Shown in pieces: positions 11,008 to 21,423 of a stretch of 64,000 bases of DNA (position 1 is its first letter; the number at the start of each line of letters is the position of its first letter). A program made the translations under genes and the position numbers. The stretch is from Silene conica (taxonomy: Eukaryota > Streptophyta > Magnoliopsida > Caryophyllales > Caryophyllaceae), in the NCBI GenBank assembly GCA_029255685.2, contig CM055313.2:47882079-47946078 (forward strand). The letters are read 5' to 3'. The notes under the pieces are model-generated. The model ran no database searches and had not been told where the DNA came from. It saw nothing but the letters and a program-made list of their open reading frames with translations.

Positions 11008-11484
11008 CAAGGCTTACCTATTTCAGAGCAAGCTTAATGCTGAGACTAGAAGTGTAGCCTGTGGCGACCCGACTTCTTACTTCTAGAGTTACTACAGTGT
11101 CTTACGAGCGAAGGACCACACCCAGATCTTTTGTGAAAGACTCTGAGTCCTTTGCATAGCTGTCGAGGCAAGAGACCTCTCAGTCCTCCTTCCCCCTCCT
11201 CTCCTCATGGAAAAGAAAAGCGTACCCAAAAGAAGAAAAAGTCCAAGAGATCTAAGACTTCCCAGGTTCGAGGCGTGGACCTCTCACCTGATGCTTCTCT
11301 AAAGTGTTTCAGATGTCGCAAGGACCTTCATCTTGGATTTGACTGCCACAGCAACCCTCACTTATGCTTCGCCTGCGAGAAACTTGGACATCGCTCTTTC
11401 GAGTGCCCCGAGGGAATTGTCACCATTGATAGAGCTGTCATTACTGACCCAGAGACCGAGACCAGTGGAGCCAGAGCTGTTTAG
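11008..11484 (+). pseudogene. G0 gag, C-terminal part with zinc knuckle
   Basis: After the TSD the gag sequence resumes (aggcttacctatttcagagc) and is degraded by stops near 11084. A lysine-rich stretch (KRTQKKKKSKRSK) precedes CFRCRKDLHLGFDC and a proper CX2CX4HX4C knuckle, CFACEKLGHRSFEC, near 11371-11412. Only one such block is present, whereas the dimer copies have two. The knuckle would bind element RNA for packaging. Confidence 0.8.
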
Positions 11485-11901
11485 AGTCGAGCTGAGACTG
11501 GAGTCCACCCTGATCCATCTACTGGTACGTACTTGTTTACTGCGTTTTGTAACCTAGTGTGCATCGAAACCTTTAAGGTCTTATCCTTCCTCCTTAGACT
11601 CCTGTTAGTCTTCCATGGAAACTATCTTCACTTCCTTTCGACTCAACCTTGTAGCTTGATTTCCTGAGACACCTTATGAGGTAACCTACCTTAGACAGAC
11701 TTGGGGAATTTCTTGAGGTTAACTGTAAACCGTGTTTCAGAGAGTATTGTTATTGAGGAAAGCCTGGGAAGCGTTGTGAGACATGTTTTGGTGACCCTAG
11801 TGTCTAAGCGTGTACCAATAGGGAGAGTGAAAGTGAATGATAGAATGCTTACGCTAAGTGGAGCTTTTTACTTGACCTCTATGGAACCTAGATATGAGGA
11901 C
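11485..11901 (+). other. G0 interior after gag, no coding signal
   Basis: This stretch aligns by eye with 41850-42240 in the dimer. No protease motif follows the zinc knuckle, where an autonomous gypsy element would have one. It ends at the TSD aggac of the CRM-like element. Confidence 0.65.
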
Positions 11902-12917
11902 TGATGCGGAACCATCGTTAATTCAATCCCAAGAAATATGATTAAGTAAAGATATGAGTCATATTAATCAAAGCTACAAGATAGGATCAACTTCCGTTCT
12001 TAGGATTGCTTGGGAAGGGATTGAACCCTTGGGGCGTGCGAATTGAGGAGGCACGAAATCCTAGGTGATTAGGGTTTAGGGGCTTTCCTTCTTATTTCCT
12101 AGTTTGTTATTTAATTAATTAAGTTTGTTACTAGTTTGTTACAACTAGGTTGTTAAGGTTGTTACAAGGTAGTTACAAAGTTAGTTATGAGTTTGTTATT
12201 AAGTTGTTAGGGTTTGTTTCTACAACTTAATCTTTTATTTATTATTTTATCTTTTAGATTAAATAAGGATTATCTTTAATCCATAGGATAGGAATAGAAA
12301 CCCTAAGAAGAATAATAGTACACGGTTTGGCCGAGCACTTGGGAACCGTGTAGGGTTCTTTTGTTTTCCTATTTCGATTCTAGTTTGTGACGGATGACCT
12401 TACTATAAATAGGCATCCTTAGTTGTTTGTTTCATTGAATTATCAAAATATAAACAAATTTTCTTGTTAAGTTTATCTTACAAAAAAAACCCTAAAGTAT
12501 CTGTGTGAGCTTTAAACCCGAAGTATCTGTGTGAGCTTCAAAATAATTGAGAGAATATCTGTGTGAGTTTGATCAATTATCCTATCCATCGACATACATA
12601 AATCATTCATCAAATCGTTTCACAAATCTTTCAAGTTTTAAGTGTTGTGCCTTATTACGTCATCAAGATTCATCAATCAAGAACTTCAAGAACCACCGTC
12701 CAAGAAACGCCACCACCGTGACCACCGTGACCACCGTGCCACGTCACATCGACGGCCACCATCACCGGCCACCCATCGTTCATTCTTTCATCGTTCTTGG
12801 TTACTTTTCGTTCTTTATTCGTTCAAGATTGTATTATTTTATTACTATTTTTATTCCGCTGCAGCATCCGTATTTTTGTTGATTATCTTTATTGATTATC
12901 ACCCCAAATACGAATCA
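11902..12917 (+). repeat. 5' LTR of CRM-like element
   Basis: TGATGCGG...CGAATCA, 1016 bp. It differs from the 3' LTR at about seven positions counted by eye (for example near 11938, 11946, 12635 and 12912), suggesting a recent insertion. It contains three copies of tatctgtgtgag (12498-12566) and gaccaccgt repeats (near 12719). The open frames at 12547-12959 recur in the other LTR and look like chance frames of a proline/histidine-rich leader. Confidence 0.9.
12401..12411 (+). promoter_or_regulatory. TATA box of the CRM-like 5' LTR
   Basis: tactataaata is a strong plant TATA box, followed about 30-40 bp downstream by a likely transcription start region near 12440. The identical box is in the 3' LTR near 16684-16694. 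This would drive genomic RNA synthesis. Confidence 0.65.
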
Positions 12918-12920
12918 AAT

Positions 12921-12932
12921 TGGTATCAGAGC
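12921..12932 (+). other. Primer binding site for tRNA-Met (CRM-like element)
   Basis: tggtatcagagc starts 3 bp after the LTR end at 12917 and matches the 3' end of initiator tRNA-Met. Confidence 0.9.
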
Positions 12933-12987
12933 TTCGGCTCTTGGTCTAATTTTTATTAAACCAGTTCTTGGGAGAAGTTTTATTACA

Positions 12988-14973
12988 ATGGTATTGAGAA
13001 ACCTACATATGGAGACCAACGAAGAGATCCACGATCAAAGGGAGAGGATTTTTCGTACGAAGTGCAAGATAAAGAATAAGGTGTGTACTATGATCATTGA
13101 TAGCGGTTCTTGTACTAATCTATTGTCCGAAGAGGTGGTTGAGAAACTACAACTACCCAAGATTGATAAGAAACAACCTTATAAACTATATTGGCTTGAT
13201 GGGGAAGAAGGAATTAACGTAAACCAACAAGTCTTAGTTCCATTCAAGATTGGTCCGTATGAAGATGAAATATGGTGCGATATTGTGCCTATGAGTGCTA
13301 GTCATATTCTATTGGGAAGACCATGGCAGTTTGATCGAAAGGTGAAACACAACGGAAGAACCAATGTTTATAGCGTGCCCAAAGGAAAAACAATATTTGA
13401 TCTTCAACCATGGGTTCCAAAGAAAAAGAGTGAACCTAAGAAAGACATAGAAGAGATGATAATAGAGGGGAAAGAGGTAGAAGAGGCGATCACCAACGGA
13501 GAACCAACGTTCATGATGGTAGTAAGGGACGTAGGAGGCCGTGAGAGTGGCGAGGAGGAGGGTCGGCGTGAGGTGCGAAGTTTATTGGAGGAGTTCAAGG
13601 ATGTATTTCCGGAGGAGCTACCCGACGGACTACCACCACTACGAGGGATAGAGCACCAAATCGATCTTATTCCAGGAGCAGCGTTACCTAATAAACCCGC
13701 TTATCGTTGTAATCCGGAAGAGGCAAAAGAATTACAAAGACAAGTCCAAGAATTGATGGATAGAGGTTATGTGCAAGAAAGCCTAAGTCCATGTGCAGTA
13801 CCAGCTTTATTGGTACCGAAAAAGGAAGGAACTTGGAGGATGTGCATTGACAGTCGCGCCGTCAACAACATCACAATTAAATACCGATTTCCTATACCAA
13901 GGTTAGATGATATGCTCGACGAACTCGCAGGATCAAAGGTATTTTCTAAACTAGATCTAAGAAGTGGTTATCATCAAATGAGGGTTAGGGAAGGAGATGA
14001 ATGGAAGACAGCTTTTAAAACGAAGCAAGGGTTGTACGAGTGGCTCGTGATGCCATTTGGGTTGTGCAACGCTCCTAGTTCGTTCATGAGGCTAATGAAT
14101 GAGGCATTAAGACCTTTCTTAAATAAATTTGTGGTTGTTTACCTAGATGATATTCTTGTGTATAGCCAAAGTAAAGAAGAACACAAGACACATCTAAGAG
14201 CGGTATTTGAGATGCTTAGAAAGCAAAAATTATATGGGAAACTAGAGAAGTGCACGTTCATGGTAGCAAGCGTGGTCTTTTTGGGGTACATCGTGGGTGA
14301 AAGAGGAGTGAGCATGGATCCATCAAAAGTTGAAGCAATACAAGCTTGGCCTATTCCTAAAAAAACCACGGAGGTATGTAGTTTTCATGGTTTAGCATCG
14401 TTTTATAGGCGGTTTATTCAAGGATTTAGTTCTATCATGGCCCCTATTACGGAGTTAACAAAAAAAGGAGAGTTCGTATGGACATCACACGCCCAAAAGG
14501 CGTTTGAGGAAATAAAAAGGAAGCTTTGTTCGAATCCCGTACTTGCCTTACCAGATTTTAGTAAATTGTTCGAAGTTGAATGCGATGCAAGTGGGGTAGG
14601 GATCGGCGCAGTATTGGTGCAAGAGAAACGGCCAATTGCCTATTTCAGTGAGAAGTTGAACGGTGCTAGGTTAAACTATTCCACCTATGATAAGGAGTTC
14701 TATGCGATTGTAAAAGCTTTGGATCATTGGGCACATTATTTACGTCCTAGACCTTTTATACTACATTCGGATCATGAAGCCTTAAAACATATTCATAGGC
14801 AACAAAAATTAAATCCAAGGCATGCTAAGTGGGTTGAGTTCCTACAATCTTTTACGTTCTCTTCAAAGTACAAGACAGGTAGTTCAAACATAGTAGCGGA
14901 TGCACTGTCAAGGAGACATTCTTTGTTGGTTGAATTAGATGCAAGGATTCTTGGTTTTGAGCATATTAAATAA
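12988..14973 (+). CDS. Protease, reverse transcriptase and RNase H of the CRM-like element
   Basis: The start chosen is the ATG at 12988, downstream of the primer site; an upstream ATG at 12892 lies inside the LTR and is unlikely to be used. Domains in order are an aspartic protease with IIDSGSCTN (about residues 37-45), a conserved [10 protein letters not shown] block, and RT with [13 protein letters not shown] and the catalytic [10 protein letters not shown] near 14131. RNase H follows with [14 protein letters not shown] near 14575 and ILHSDHEAL. The frame ends at TAA 14971-14973, in the linker before integrase. The enzymes would process Pol and copy the RNA genome in cytoplasmic particles. 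Confidence 0.9.
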   Translation: MVLRNLHMETNEEIHDQRERIFRTKCKIKNKVCTMIIDSGSCTNLLSEEVVEKLQLPKIDKKQPYKLYWLDGEEGINVNQQVLVPFKIGPYEDEIWCDIVPMSASHILLGRPWQFDRKVKHNGRTNVYSVPKGKTIFDLQPWVPKKKSEPKKDIEEMIIEGKEVEEAITNGEPTFMMVVRDVGGRESGEEEGRREVRSLLEEFKDVFPEELPDGLPPLRGIEHQIDLIPGAALPNKPAYRCNPEEAKELQRQVQELMDRGYVQESLSPCAVPALLVPKKEGTWRMCIDSRAVNNITIKYRFPIPRLDDMLDELAGSKVFSKLDLRSGYHQMRVREGDEWKTAFKTKQGLYEWLVMPFGLCNAPSSFMRLMNEALRPFLNKFVVVYLDDILVYSQSKEEHKTHLRAVFEMLRKQKLYGKLEKCTFMVASVVFLGYIVGERGVSMDPSKVEAIQAWPIPKKTTEVCSFHGLASFYRRFIQGFSSIMAPITELTKKGEFVWTSHAQKAFEEIKRKLCSNPVLALPDFSKLFEVECDASGVGIGAVLVQEKRPIAYFSEKLNGARLNYSTYDKEFYAIVKALDHWAHYLRPRPFILHSDHEALKHIHRQQKLNPRHAKWVEFLQSFTFSSKYKTGSSNIVADALSRRHSLLVELDARILGFEHIK

Positions 14974-16059
14974 CTATATAAAGAGGATCCCGATTTTTCA
15001 AAGGAATTCTTGAATCCAGAAGGATTATACACCACGCAAGACGGCTACTTATTCAAGGGAAACCGTTTGTGCATTCCTAAGGGATCGATGAGAGAATTAC
15101 TTGTAAGAGAGGCGCATGGAGGCGCTATAGCAGGGCACTTCGGCATTCAAAAGACGAATGAGATGTTAGGAGAGCACTTTTATTGGCCTAAGATGAGTAA
15201 AGATGTTCAAGATATTATTGGCAAGTGTGTAATTTGTCAAAGATCAAAGAGTACGTTCAACAAGGGATTATATACACCTCTTCCCGTACCGGTTCAACCA
15301 TGGAATGAGGTTAGTATGGATTTTATTTTGGGATTACCACGTACTCAACGCGGTAAAGATTCTATTATGGTTGTAGTAGATTGTTTTTCTAAGATGGCGC
15401 ACTTTATACCGGGTCATAAGACGGATGATGCAACAAAGGTAGCTGATCTTTATTATAGAGAAGTTGTTCGATTACATGGGATACCACTTACCATTGTATC
15501 GGATCGGGATGTTAAATTTCTTAGCTATTTTTGGAAGACCTTGTGGAGATTAGTTGGTACTAAACTTTTATTTAGCACCTCCCACCATCCGCAAACGGAC
15601 GGCCAGACCGAGGTCACGAATAGGACGCTCGGGAGTTTATTACGTGGGTTGGTGAGTAAGAGTACCAAGGATTGGGATATCAAGTTAGCTCATGCGGAAT
15701 TTGCATACAATCGTACTCCTTCAGCCACCACGGGGCGTGCACCATTCGAAATCGTCTATGGGGTGAATCCGTATTTACCTATTGATCTTGTACCTATCCC
15801 AAAGAAAGAAGTTATTAGTTTTGAGGCAAAGGAGAGACAAGCCACCTTCATAAGGATGTGTGAACAAGGTAAAGCTCAAATAGAAAAGGCCAATGCTAAA
15901 TATAAAGAGAAAGCAAATAAACATAGAAGACAACCGGTGTTTAAAGAAGGTGATCTTGTGTGGTTACACTTAAGAAAGGAACGTTTTCCATCTAAGAGGA
16001 AAAACAAGCTTATGCCTCGCGCGGATGGGCCGTTCAAGGTTCTTGAATGCTATGGATGA
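14974..16059 (+). CDS. Integrase of the CRM-like element
   Basis: The same frame continues after the TAA with the H2C2 zinc-binding module (HGGAIAGHFG...KCVICQRSKS). The catalytic core follows, with its aspartates in SMDFILGLP and IVSDRDVKF and the glutamate in HPQTDGQTEVTNR. The GPY/F-like region (PRADGPFKVLE) is next, and then TGA at 16057-16059. Integrase inserts the cDNA into chromosomes; the 5-bp TSD here is its usual product. No internal start is obvious except an ATG at 15010. Confidence 0.85.
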   Translation, partial: LYKEDPDFSKEFLNPEGLYTTQDGYLFKGNRLCIPKGSMRELLVREAHGGAIAGHFGIQKTNEMLGEHFYWPKMSKDVQDIIGKCVICQRSKSTFNKGLYTPLPVPVQPWNEVSMDFILGLPRTQRGKDSIMVVVDCFSKMAHFIPGHKTDDATKVADLYYREVVRLHGIPLTIVSDRDVKFLSYFWKTLWRLVGTKLLFSTSHHPQTDGQTEVTNRTLGSLLRGLVSKSTKDWDIKLAHAEFAYNRTPSATTGRAPFEIVYGVNPYLPIDLVPIPKKEVISFEAKERQATFIRMCEQGKAQIEKANAKYKEKANKHRRQPVFKEGDLVWLHLRKERFPSKRKNKLMPRADGPFKVLECYG

Positions 16060-16329
16060 AATGCCTATAAAGTCGAATTACCAAGTGAGTATGGGGGTGT
16101 AAGTGCCACATTCAATGTGGGTGATTTATCTCCTTATCTAGATGACACAGACTTGGAGGCCAATTCTCAAAAAGAGGGAGAGAATGATGCGGAACCATCG
16201 TTAATTCAATCCCAAGAAATATTATTAAGCAAAGATATGAGTCATATTAATCAAAGCTACAAGATAGGATCAACTTCCGTTCTTAGGATTGCTTGGGAAG
16301 GGATTGAACCCTTGGGGCGTGCGAATTGA
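16060..16329 (+). CDS. Integrase C-terminal tail reaching into the 3' LTR
   Basis: The same frame continues NAYKVELPSEYGG...FNVGDLSPYLDD, the usual end of gypsy integrases, and then crosses into the LTR at 16185 for another 48 codons before stopping. No classical chromodomain is seen. In CRM-clade elements a targeting motif is encoded in this tail; whether this tail acts so is unknown. Confidence 0.6.
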   Translation, partial: NAYKVELPSEYGGVSATFNVGDLSPYLDDTDLEANSQKEGENDAEPSLIQSQEILLSKDMSHINQSYKIGSTSVLRIAWEGIEPLGRAN

Positions 16330-17200
16330 GGAGGCACGAAATCCTAGGTGATTAGGGTTTAGGGGCTTTCCTTCTTATTTCCTAGTTTGTTATTTAATTA
16401 ATTAAGTTTGTTACTAGTTTGTTACAACTAGGTTGTTAAGGTTGTTACAAGGTAGTTACAAAGTTAGTTATGAGTTTGTTATTAAGTTGTTAGGGTTTGT
16501 TTCTACAACTTAATCTTTTATTTATTATTTTATCTTTTAGATTAAATAAGGATTATCTTTAATCCATAGGATAGGAATAGAAACCCTAAGAAGAATAATA
16601 GTACACGGTTTGGCCGAGCACTTGGGAACCGTGTAGGGTTCTTTTGTTTTCCTATTTCGATTCTAGTTTGTGACGGATGACCTTACTATAAATAGGCATC
16701 CTTAGTTGTTTGTTTCATTGAATTATCAAAATATAAACAAATTTTCTTGTTAAGTTTATCTTACAAAAAAAACCCTAAAGTATCTGTGTGAGCTTTAAAC
16801 CCGAAGTATCTGTGTGAGCTTCAAAATAATTGAGAGAATATCTGTGTGAGTTTGATCAATTATCCTATCCATCGACATACATAAATCATTCATCAAATCG
16901 TTTCACAAATCTTTCAAGTATTAAGTGTTGTGCCTTATTACGTCATCAAGATTCATCAATCAAGAACTTCAAGAACCACCGTCCAAGAAACGCCACCACC
17001 GTGACCACCGTGACCACCGTGCCACGTCACATCGACGGCCACCATCACCGGCCACCCATCGTTCATTCTTTCATCGTTCTTGGTTACTTTTCGTTCTTTA
17101 TTCGTTCAAGATTGTATTATTTTATTAGTATTTTTATTCCGCTGCAACATCCGTATTTTTCTTGATTATCTTTATTGATTATCACCCCAAATACGCATCA
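16185..17200 (+). repeat. 3' LTR of CRM-like element
   Basis: TGATGCGG...CGCATCA, 1016 bp, nearly identical to 11902-12917. The first 145 bp also encode the Pol C-terminus. It is followed by the TSD aggac at 17201-17205. Confidence 0.92.
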
Positions 17201-19057
17201 AGGACCCTGCTGAATCGTGGGTAATTGTGGATTTGGTAGTACCGTTTTAGGATTTAGATGAAAATACTTTGAGTTCTAGATGATTTTAGGAGAATATGCT
17301 TAAGATATTGATGTTGTCAAATAGATGAATGAGGTAAGTTAGTGCTACTTAAACTTGAGGAATGAGAGTCACTGGTAACGGTGTGAGAATGTTGAGACGT
17401 TCACGATTTGACTGGTGGAGTTGACTGAGTGTTTGACCTTAGGCTACTTAATAGATTTTAACGTTTTTCTGTTGAAGAATCTAAGGGAAATTTGAGGATG
17501 CACCACTGGTATGTGGATAGAATAAAGTAATTCATTGGGAGATCAAAGTTCGGAAACTCGATGATTCAAGAATGGTTATCTAGTGGACAGTACCGTAAGT
17601 GTAGTGGATATAGCATATGGGTTTGATAGCCTGAGAGTAGTATTGAATTGTCATTTGAGGAACTGGCAGGGATGAGTTATCTAAAACTTTTGGGAATAGG
17701 TAACCGGGAGGATCATATTGTTTTACATTTTGAAGAATTAAGGTAAATAAATCGTTTTGAGGAAATGTTTGTGAGAACCGATCATCGACTTGCTTCATTT
17801 GGAAGTTGTTGCTTTAGTAAGGCCTCATCTTTGAGTGTTCACCTTATGGCAATAGATTTGGGAATTTAGGATTTCGCAGCACCTTGTGGAATAAGTTGTT
17901 GAGATCGAGCTGCTTAAAATTTAAGGTTATGGATGATTTTGTTATGGTCCCTCTATGGGAAGAGGTTACAGGATAATGAATACCATATCCTGGGTTTTGA
18001 GGTTCGATGTGATGGTAATGGAATTTTGGGTTAGGGTTTTGGAAGTGCGTACTTCTTTGTCTAGGATACGTGCTTAAGCGATCCTTACCTATGGTTGAAC
18101 GGATTTTAGTGTGAACTTATTCTCTTGACTGACCTCATTTTTGTGGGAATTTCAGGTTAGTGTGAGTTGAATGAGGTGTTTGGAATCCGTTCTTGTTGAG
18201 GAATACCTTGTTCTGTGGATAAGATAATGGTAAGAGAGATCGTCAAACCTTGTGAGTCCAGAGACCACTTGAATCGTCCTCCATTGGATATATTAGGAAT
18301 CGTTGTAACGATGTTTTGATTGTGGATCGAGTGGTTAATGTTCCCGTATCTTGCAAAAGCTACGGTCTTCCTTGACCTTTAACCTGGTTGTTTTCGTCCC
18401 TTCGACCCTTCCCGGCATGTTCCGTTAGTTGTGAAACTAGAAACTTATAATCCTTCGTGTCGAAAGTAATCTCTGTGATTGTTTCTGCGCTCCTGGTGGC
18501 TATTTTTGAGATTTGTTCCCTTTTGTTAACCTTAAAAGTTTACAGTTTTTGGAAAATATTAATTGTTTTGAGAATTTGAAACCGCTCCCTCTTTTGTTGA
18601 AATTGATCTTTTGTCGTGGTTACAATTTTTTTTTCTCATTTGGGGATTCGAAAATAAAGGTTGATTTTGGGAAAACCTGGTTTTAAAGAGATGAATGTTT
18701 TACAACTTGAGGGATTTCAGTGTCGGTTTGCCATTTGATCTCGCTATCGGAGACGTCGGATAACTTGTACTATGCTCATCGACACCGGATCGATCTAGAT
18801 TTTGAATTTTAATTGATTTGATTTTGGGACTTGTCTCAGAATTGGAATGTCGGGCTCTTGAATAAGTAACGAGAACCCCAATGTCCATTGACAAAGACTT
18901 GTGCCTTGGAATCTATTTCTTCTTGAATTTTTTCGAAAGATAAAGTTTTGGGTTACCGAAACCCAGGTAGTACGTTTTGATAGCTAGAGTGGTTTTCGTA
19001 CTTATTTTCGTCTTCAAGTTTCGAGGACGAAACTTTTTGAAAGATGGGGTGATTGCA
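17201..19057 (+). other. G0 interior, 3' non-coding part with polypurine tract
   Basis: This 1.85-kb stretch has no credible frame on either strand. It aligns by eye with 42241-44008 and 50080-51841 in the dimer interiors. It ends with tttcgaggacgaaacttttt (19019-19038) and a purine-rich stretch before TGTAAC at 19058, the usual junction in Tekay/Del-like elements. There is no trace of RT or integrase motifs. Confidence 0.7.
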
Positions 19058-20103
19058 TGTAACATACAGTATTTTCGTAAAGGAGTACTTCAATAAATTA
19101 AAGTGATTTTCGGATTTTAATAATATTTAAATATTTCGTAATTTTTATTTTAAATAAATTCCCGTTAAGTTCCGTCTTAAGATTTAATTTATCTTAAGAT
19201 GTTTAGTTTACTTGGTAACCCCGTCTTAATTTTCCGTTCCACTTAATTAAGGGAACCCGACTAACTTAAATAAAGGACACCTCCTTATTTCATTCCATCG
19301 ACATTCATTTGCACAAAAACTCAAACACAGTGAAACACAAACCTCCATTTTCTCCTTCTTTGAAAAGCTTCTAAAGATCATCTCAAGACCGATCTTAACT
19401 CGAATCAAGGTAAAGTTTACATATTCAGAATCCTCGCGAAATTTTCGTTCTTCCTATCACTTTCTGTTTTCGTTTCTCAAACTTTCATTTCCGGGCTGTT
19501 TTTGCCCTAACTCATTTTAAGTCCCTAATTTCCGTTTTTATGTTCTTAGGAGTTGGCTTATTCGATCCCGGGGTTGATTCCTGCATTGTGAAGGAAGAAA
19601 ACGGAGCACAAGACGCTTGAGGTGACGATAATGAGCTTACTCGGCCTATTTGTTAAATTAGCATGCTTTGTGTTGAAATTGATGTGTTTATATGTTTGGA
19701 AGCATGAGATAAGTTGTAAACATCTTTAGTATACTAATTATTCTGACTATTGTTGTAAATTTATGTTGAAATCATCATTTTAGCTGGTTTTGGGAGTATA
19801 CATGAAGATGGGTTTAATTTTGGGGATTTTGATATGAATGCATGAATTTGATGTTACTTATATGTTTCTTATAGTTGTTTGATGCTAAAAACATGCTGGG
19901 ACTGTTGAGATGTAATTTAGAATCATGTTTAGGAAGATTTTATGAAGGATTGGAATGATTCTCATTGTCGTATTTCGCGAAAATCACGAACAGGATTGGA
20001 ATGATTCTCATTGTCGACCGGCTCAGAGCCCTTTTGGGTATCTTGCGTATTTTAAAGAAAAAGAGGTGATGGGGTGCTCAGCCGGGTGGCAGGCCGCCGG
20101 TCC
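19058..20103 (+). repeat. 3' LTR of G0, first part
   Basis: It starts tgtaacatacagtattttcg and is interrupted at 20103 by the 34.7-kb dimer (TSD ggtcc at 20099-20103). It contains an intron-like segment at 19410-19549 and the beginning of a CAGCCGG hairpin block near 20020-20103. It continues at 54789-54814 and 59764-59813. Confidence 0.8.
19410..19549 (+). other. 140-nt GT...AG intron-like segment in G0 3' LTR
   Basis: cgaatcaag precedes gtaaagttt, and tgttcttag precedes gagttggc exactly 140 nt later. A T-rich stretch leads up to the AG. It is the same position and length as in the related LTRs. Confidence 0.55.
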
Positions 20104-20320
20104 TGTAACATCCCATATTTCGTGATTTATATTTTAAAGGTTTTTAATTATTTTAAGTGATAAAATAATATTTTAATAATTTATTGAGAAGTATTTTAAT
20201 AAATCGTAAGATCCGTCTTAAGAAACTTACGTCCTTAAGACGAACTTAACTTGGCAAGTAGTCCGTATCATAAGAACCCGTTCACATTTCAAAGGCCCGT
20301 TCCATTTAAACGGAAAAGAC

Positions 20321-20331
20321 AATATAAACCC
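20321..20331 (+). promoter_or_regulatory. TATA-like element in LTR1
   Basis: aatataaaccc is followed by ccctaaaccctcattgaatg and lies 130-140 bp upstream of the intron-like donor at 20462. It is conserved in LTR2 (near 44226) and LTR3 (near 52060). Use as a promoter is inferred. Confidence 0.4.
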
Positions 20332-20461
20332 CTAAACCCTCATTGAATGTCGACATTTTCACATTCTCAAAATAAGAACATTGTCATCTTCATATCTCAT
20401 TTCCTCCTTAAAACTCAATCTTTTAATCCATTTTTCTTCATCATCCGGACTCCAAATCAAG

Positions 20462-20601
20462 GTAATGTATACATTTTTGGAATCCTCATGAAATTTGCAA
20501 GTCATCTGTCACTTCCAATTTTTGTTTCCTTCAATTCGAAAATTGGCCTGTTTTGGTAGAATCCATCTTTTAAGCTCTAAAATCCGTCTTTCTTGTCGTA
20601 G
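20462..20601 (+). other. 140-nt GT...AG intron-like segment in LTR1
   Basis: aaatcaag then gtaatgtat; cttgtcgtag then gtgaagg. If removed, the upstream frame from the ATG at 20347 joins to GEGLDDPSVDSYVVEEE and then a stop, giving a small ORF of under 60 codons. The segment recurs with the same length in LTR2 and LTR3. Confidence 0.55.
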
Positions 20602-21044
20602 GTGAAGGATTAGACGACCCTAGTGTGGATAGCTACGTGGTGGAAGAGGAGATTTGATCGGAATTTGCTTTTAAGGTGACGATAATGAGAAACTCGGCCT
20701 TTATTGTGATATTAGCACTTTACATGTTTAAGATGGGATAGGTTTCTGATTTTTCACGTTATTGTCGCTAATGAGACTTAGTATCATGCTAGGAATCCTT
20801 GCTAAAGACCTTCATATGATTTGTTTATGCTATACTTGCTTGTTGTTAAATTTCAGAAATTTGTATGCTTGCGACGGATACAAAGATTTATCTTATTGAG
20901 GCTTATTTGTGGAAATTAACGGTTGTATTGGATGTATTTGATGATTATACAAGCTGGGTAAACATTTGATGTTGCGATTTTAGATGCCTTGAATCGTTTA
21001 GAGAAGTTTTGCATATTGGGTAGAATTGCGTTTTGCGTATAGGA

Positions 21045-21423
21045 GACTCTGAGCCGGTAGGCTGACCGACAGCCGGTCGGTCGGCTCAGAGTCGGGGTGT
21101 GTTTTGTTTTCGTGTGTTCAGGAATTTAGGAGTCAGGTTCCTGAGCCGGTAGGTCAGCCGCCGGTCGACCGGCTCAGGAAACCTCTTGAGTGTTCGTGAA
21201 AATTTTCAAAGGCTTGGGAAGTGACTCCCAGCCGGCAGACGGTACACCGGCTGAGAGTCACTCCTTATGTTTTGGTTTCTTAAAGATTGGCTATGGGAAT
21301 GGACTCCCAGCCGGCTGCCCGGCGGACAGTCCACCGGCTGAGAGCCTCTTCTCATTCATTCCATATTTTTGTAAAGGATTATGGGAAAGGACTCCCAGCC
21401 GGTGGGCCGGTAGACGGTCTGGG
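21045..21423. repeat. GC-rich hairpin array in LTR1
   Basis: Five inverted-repeat blocks spaced about 70-90 bp apart have arms such as gactctgagccggt/accggctcagagtc and gactcccagccgg/ccggctgagagtc. Copia A is inserted inside the last block at 21424. LTR2 (44947-45345) and LTR3 (52780-53195) have the same array. Confidence 0.8.

Larger units (their letters stand above)
12988..16329 (+). pseudogene. CRM-like pol polyprotein, one frame with two in-frame stops
   Basis: A single reading frame from the ATG at 12988 to the stop at 16327-16329 covers protease, RT, RNase H and integrase. It is broken by TAA at 14971-14973 and TGA at 16057-16059, with no shift of frame at either point. The last part crosses the 3' LTR boundary at 16185, so the C-terminal tail is LTR-encoded. 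The gag domain is missing entirely. This copy could not make a full Pol without readthrough and would depend on proteins from another element. Confidence 0.85.
11902..17200 (+). mobile_element. Complete CRM-like Ty3/gypsy chromovirus lacking gag
   Basis: Two LTRs of 1016 bp each (11902-12917 and 16185-17200) flank a 3.27-kb interior, with a perfect TSD aggac at 11897-11901 and 17201-17205. A tRNA-Met primer site is at 12921 and a purine tract (aaaaagagggagagaa) precedes 16185. The order protease, RT, RNase H, integrase is Ty3/gypsy. The TGATG LTR start and a reading frame that runs into the 3' LTR resemble the CRM chromovirus clade; this assignment is inference. There is no room for gag: the protease motif begins about 175 bp after the primer site. 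Confidence 0.9.

Noticed and set aside
12547..12959. Two overlapping frames of about 105-111 codons in the CRM-like 5' LTR, recurring at 16830-17165
   Set aside because: They recur only because the LTR is duplicated. No start context or domain is seen, and they overlap each other.
17580..18894. Possible pol remnant in the G0 3' interior
   Set aside because: I looked for the RT DD motif and integrase motifs in all frames and saw none. The dimer interiors are equally non-coding here, so pol was lost before these copies formed.
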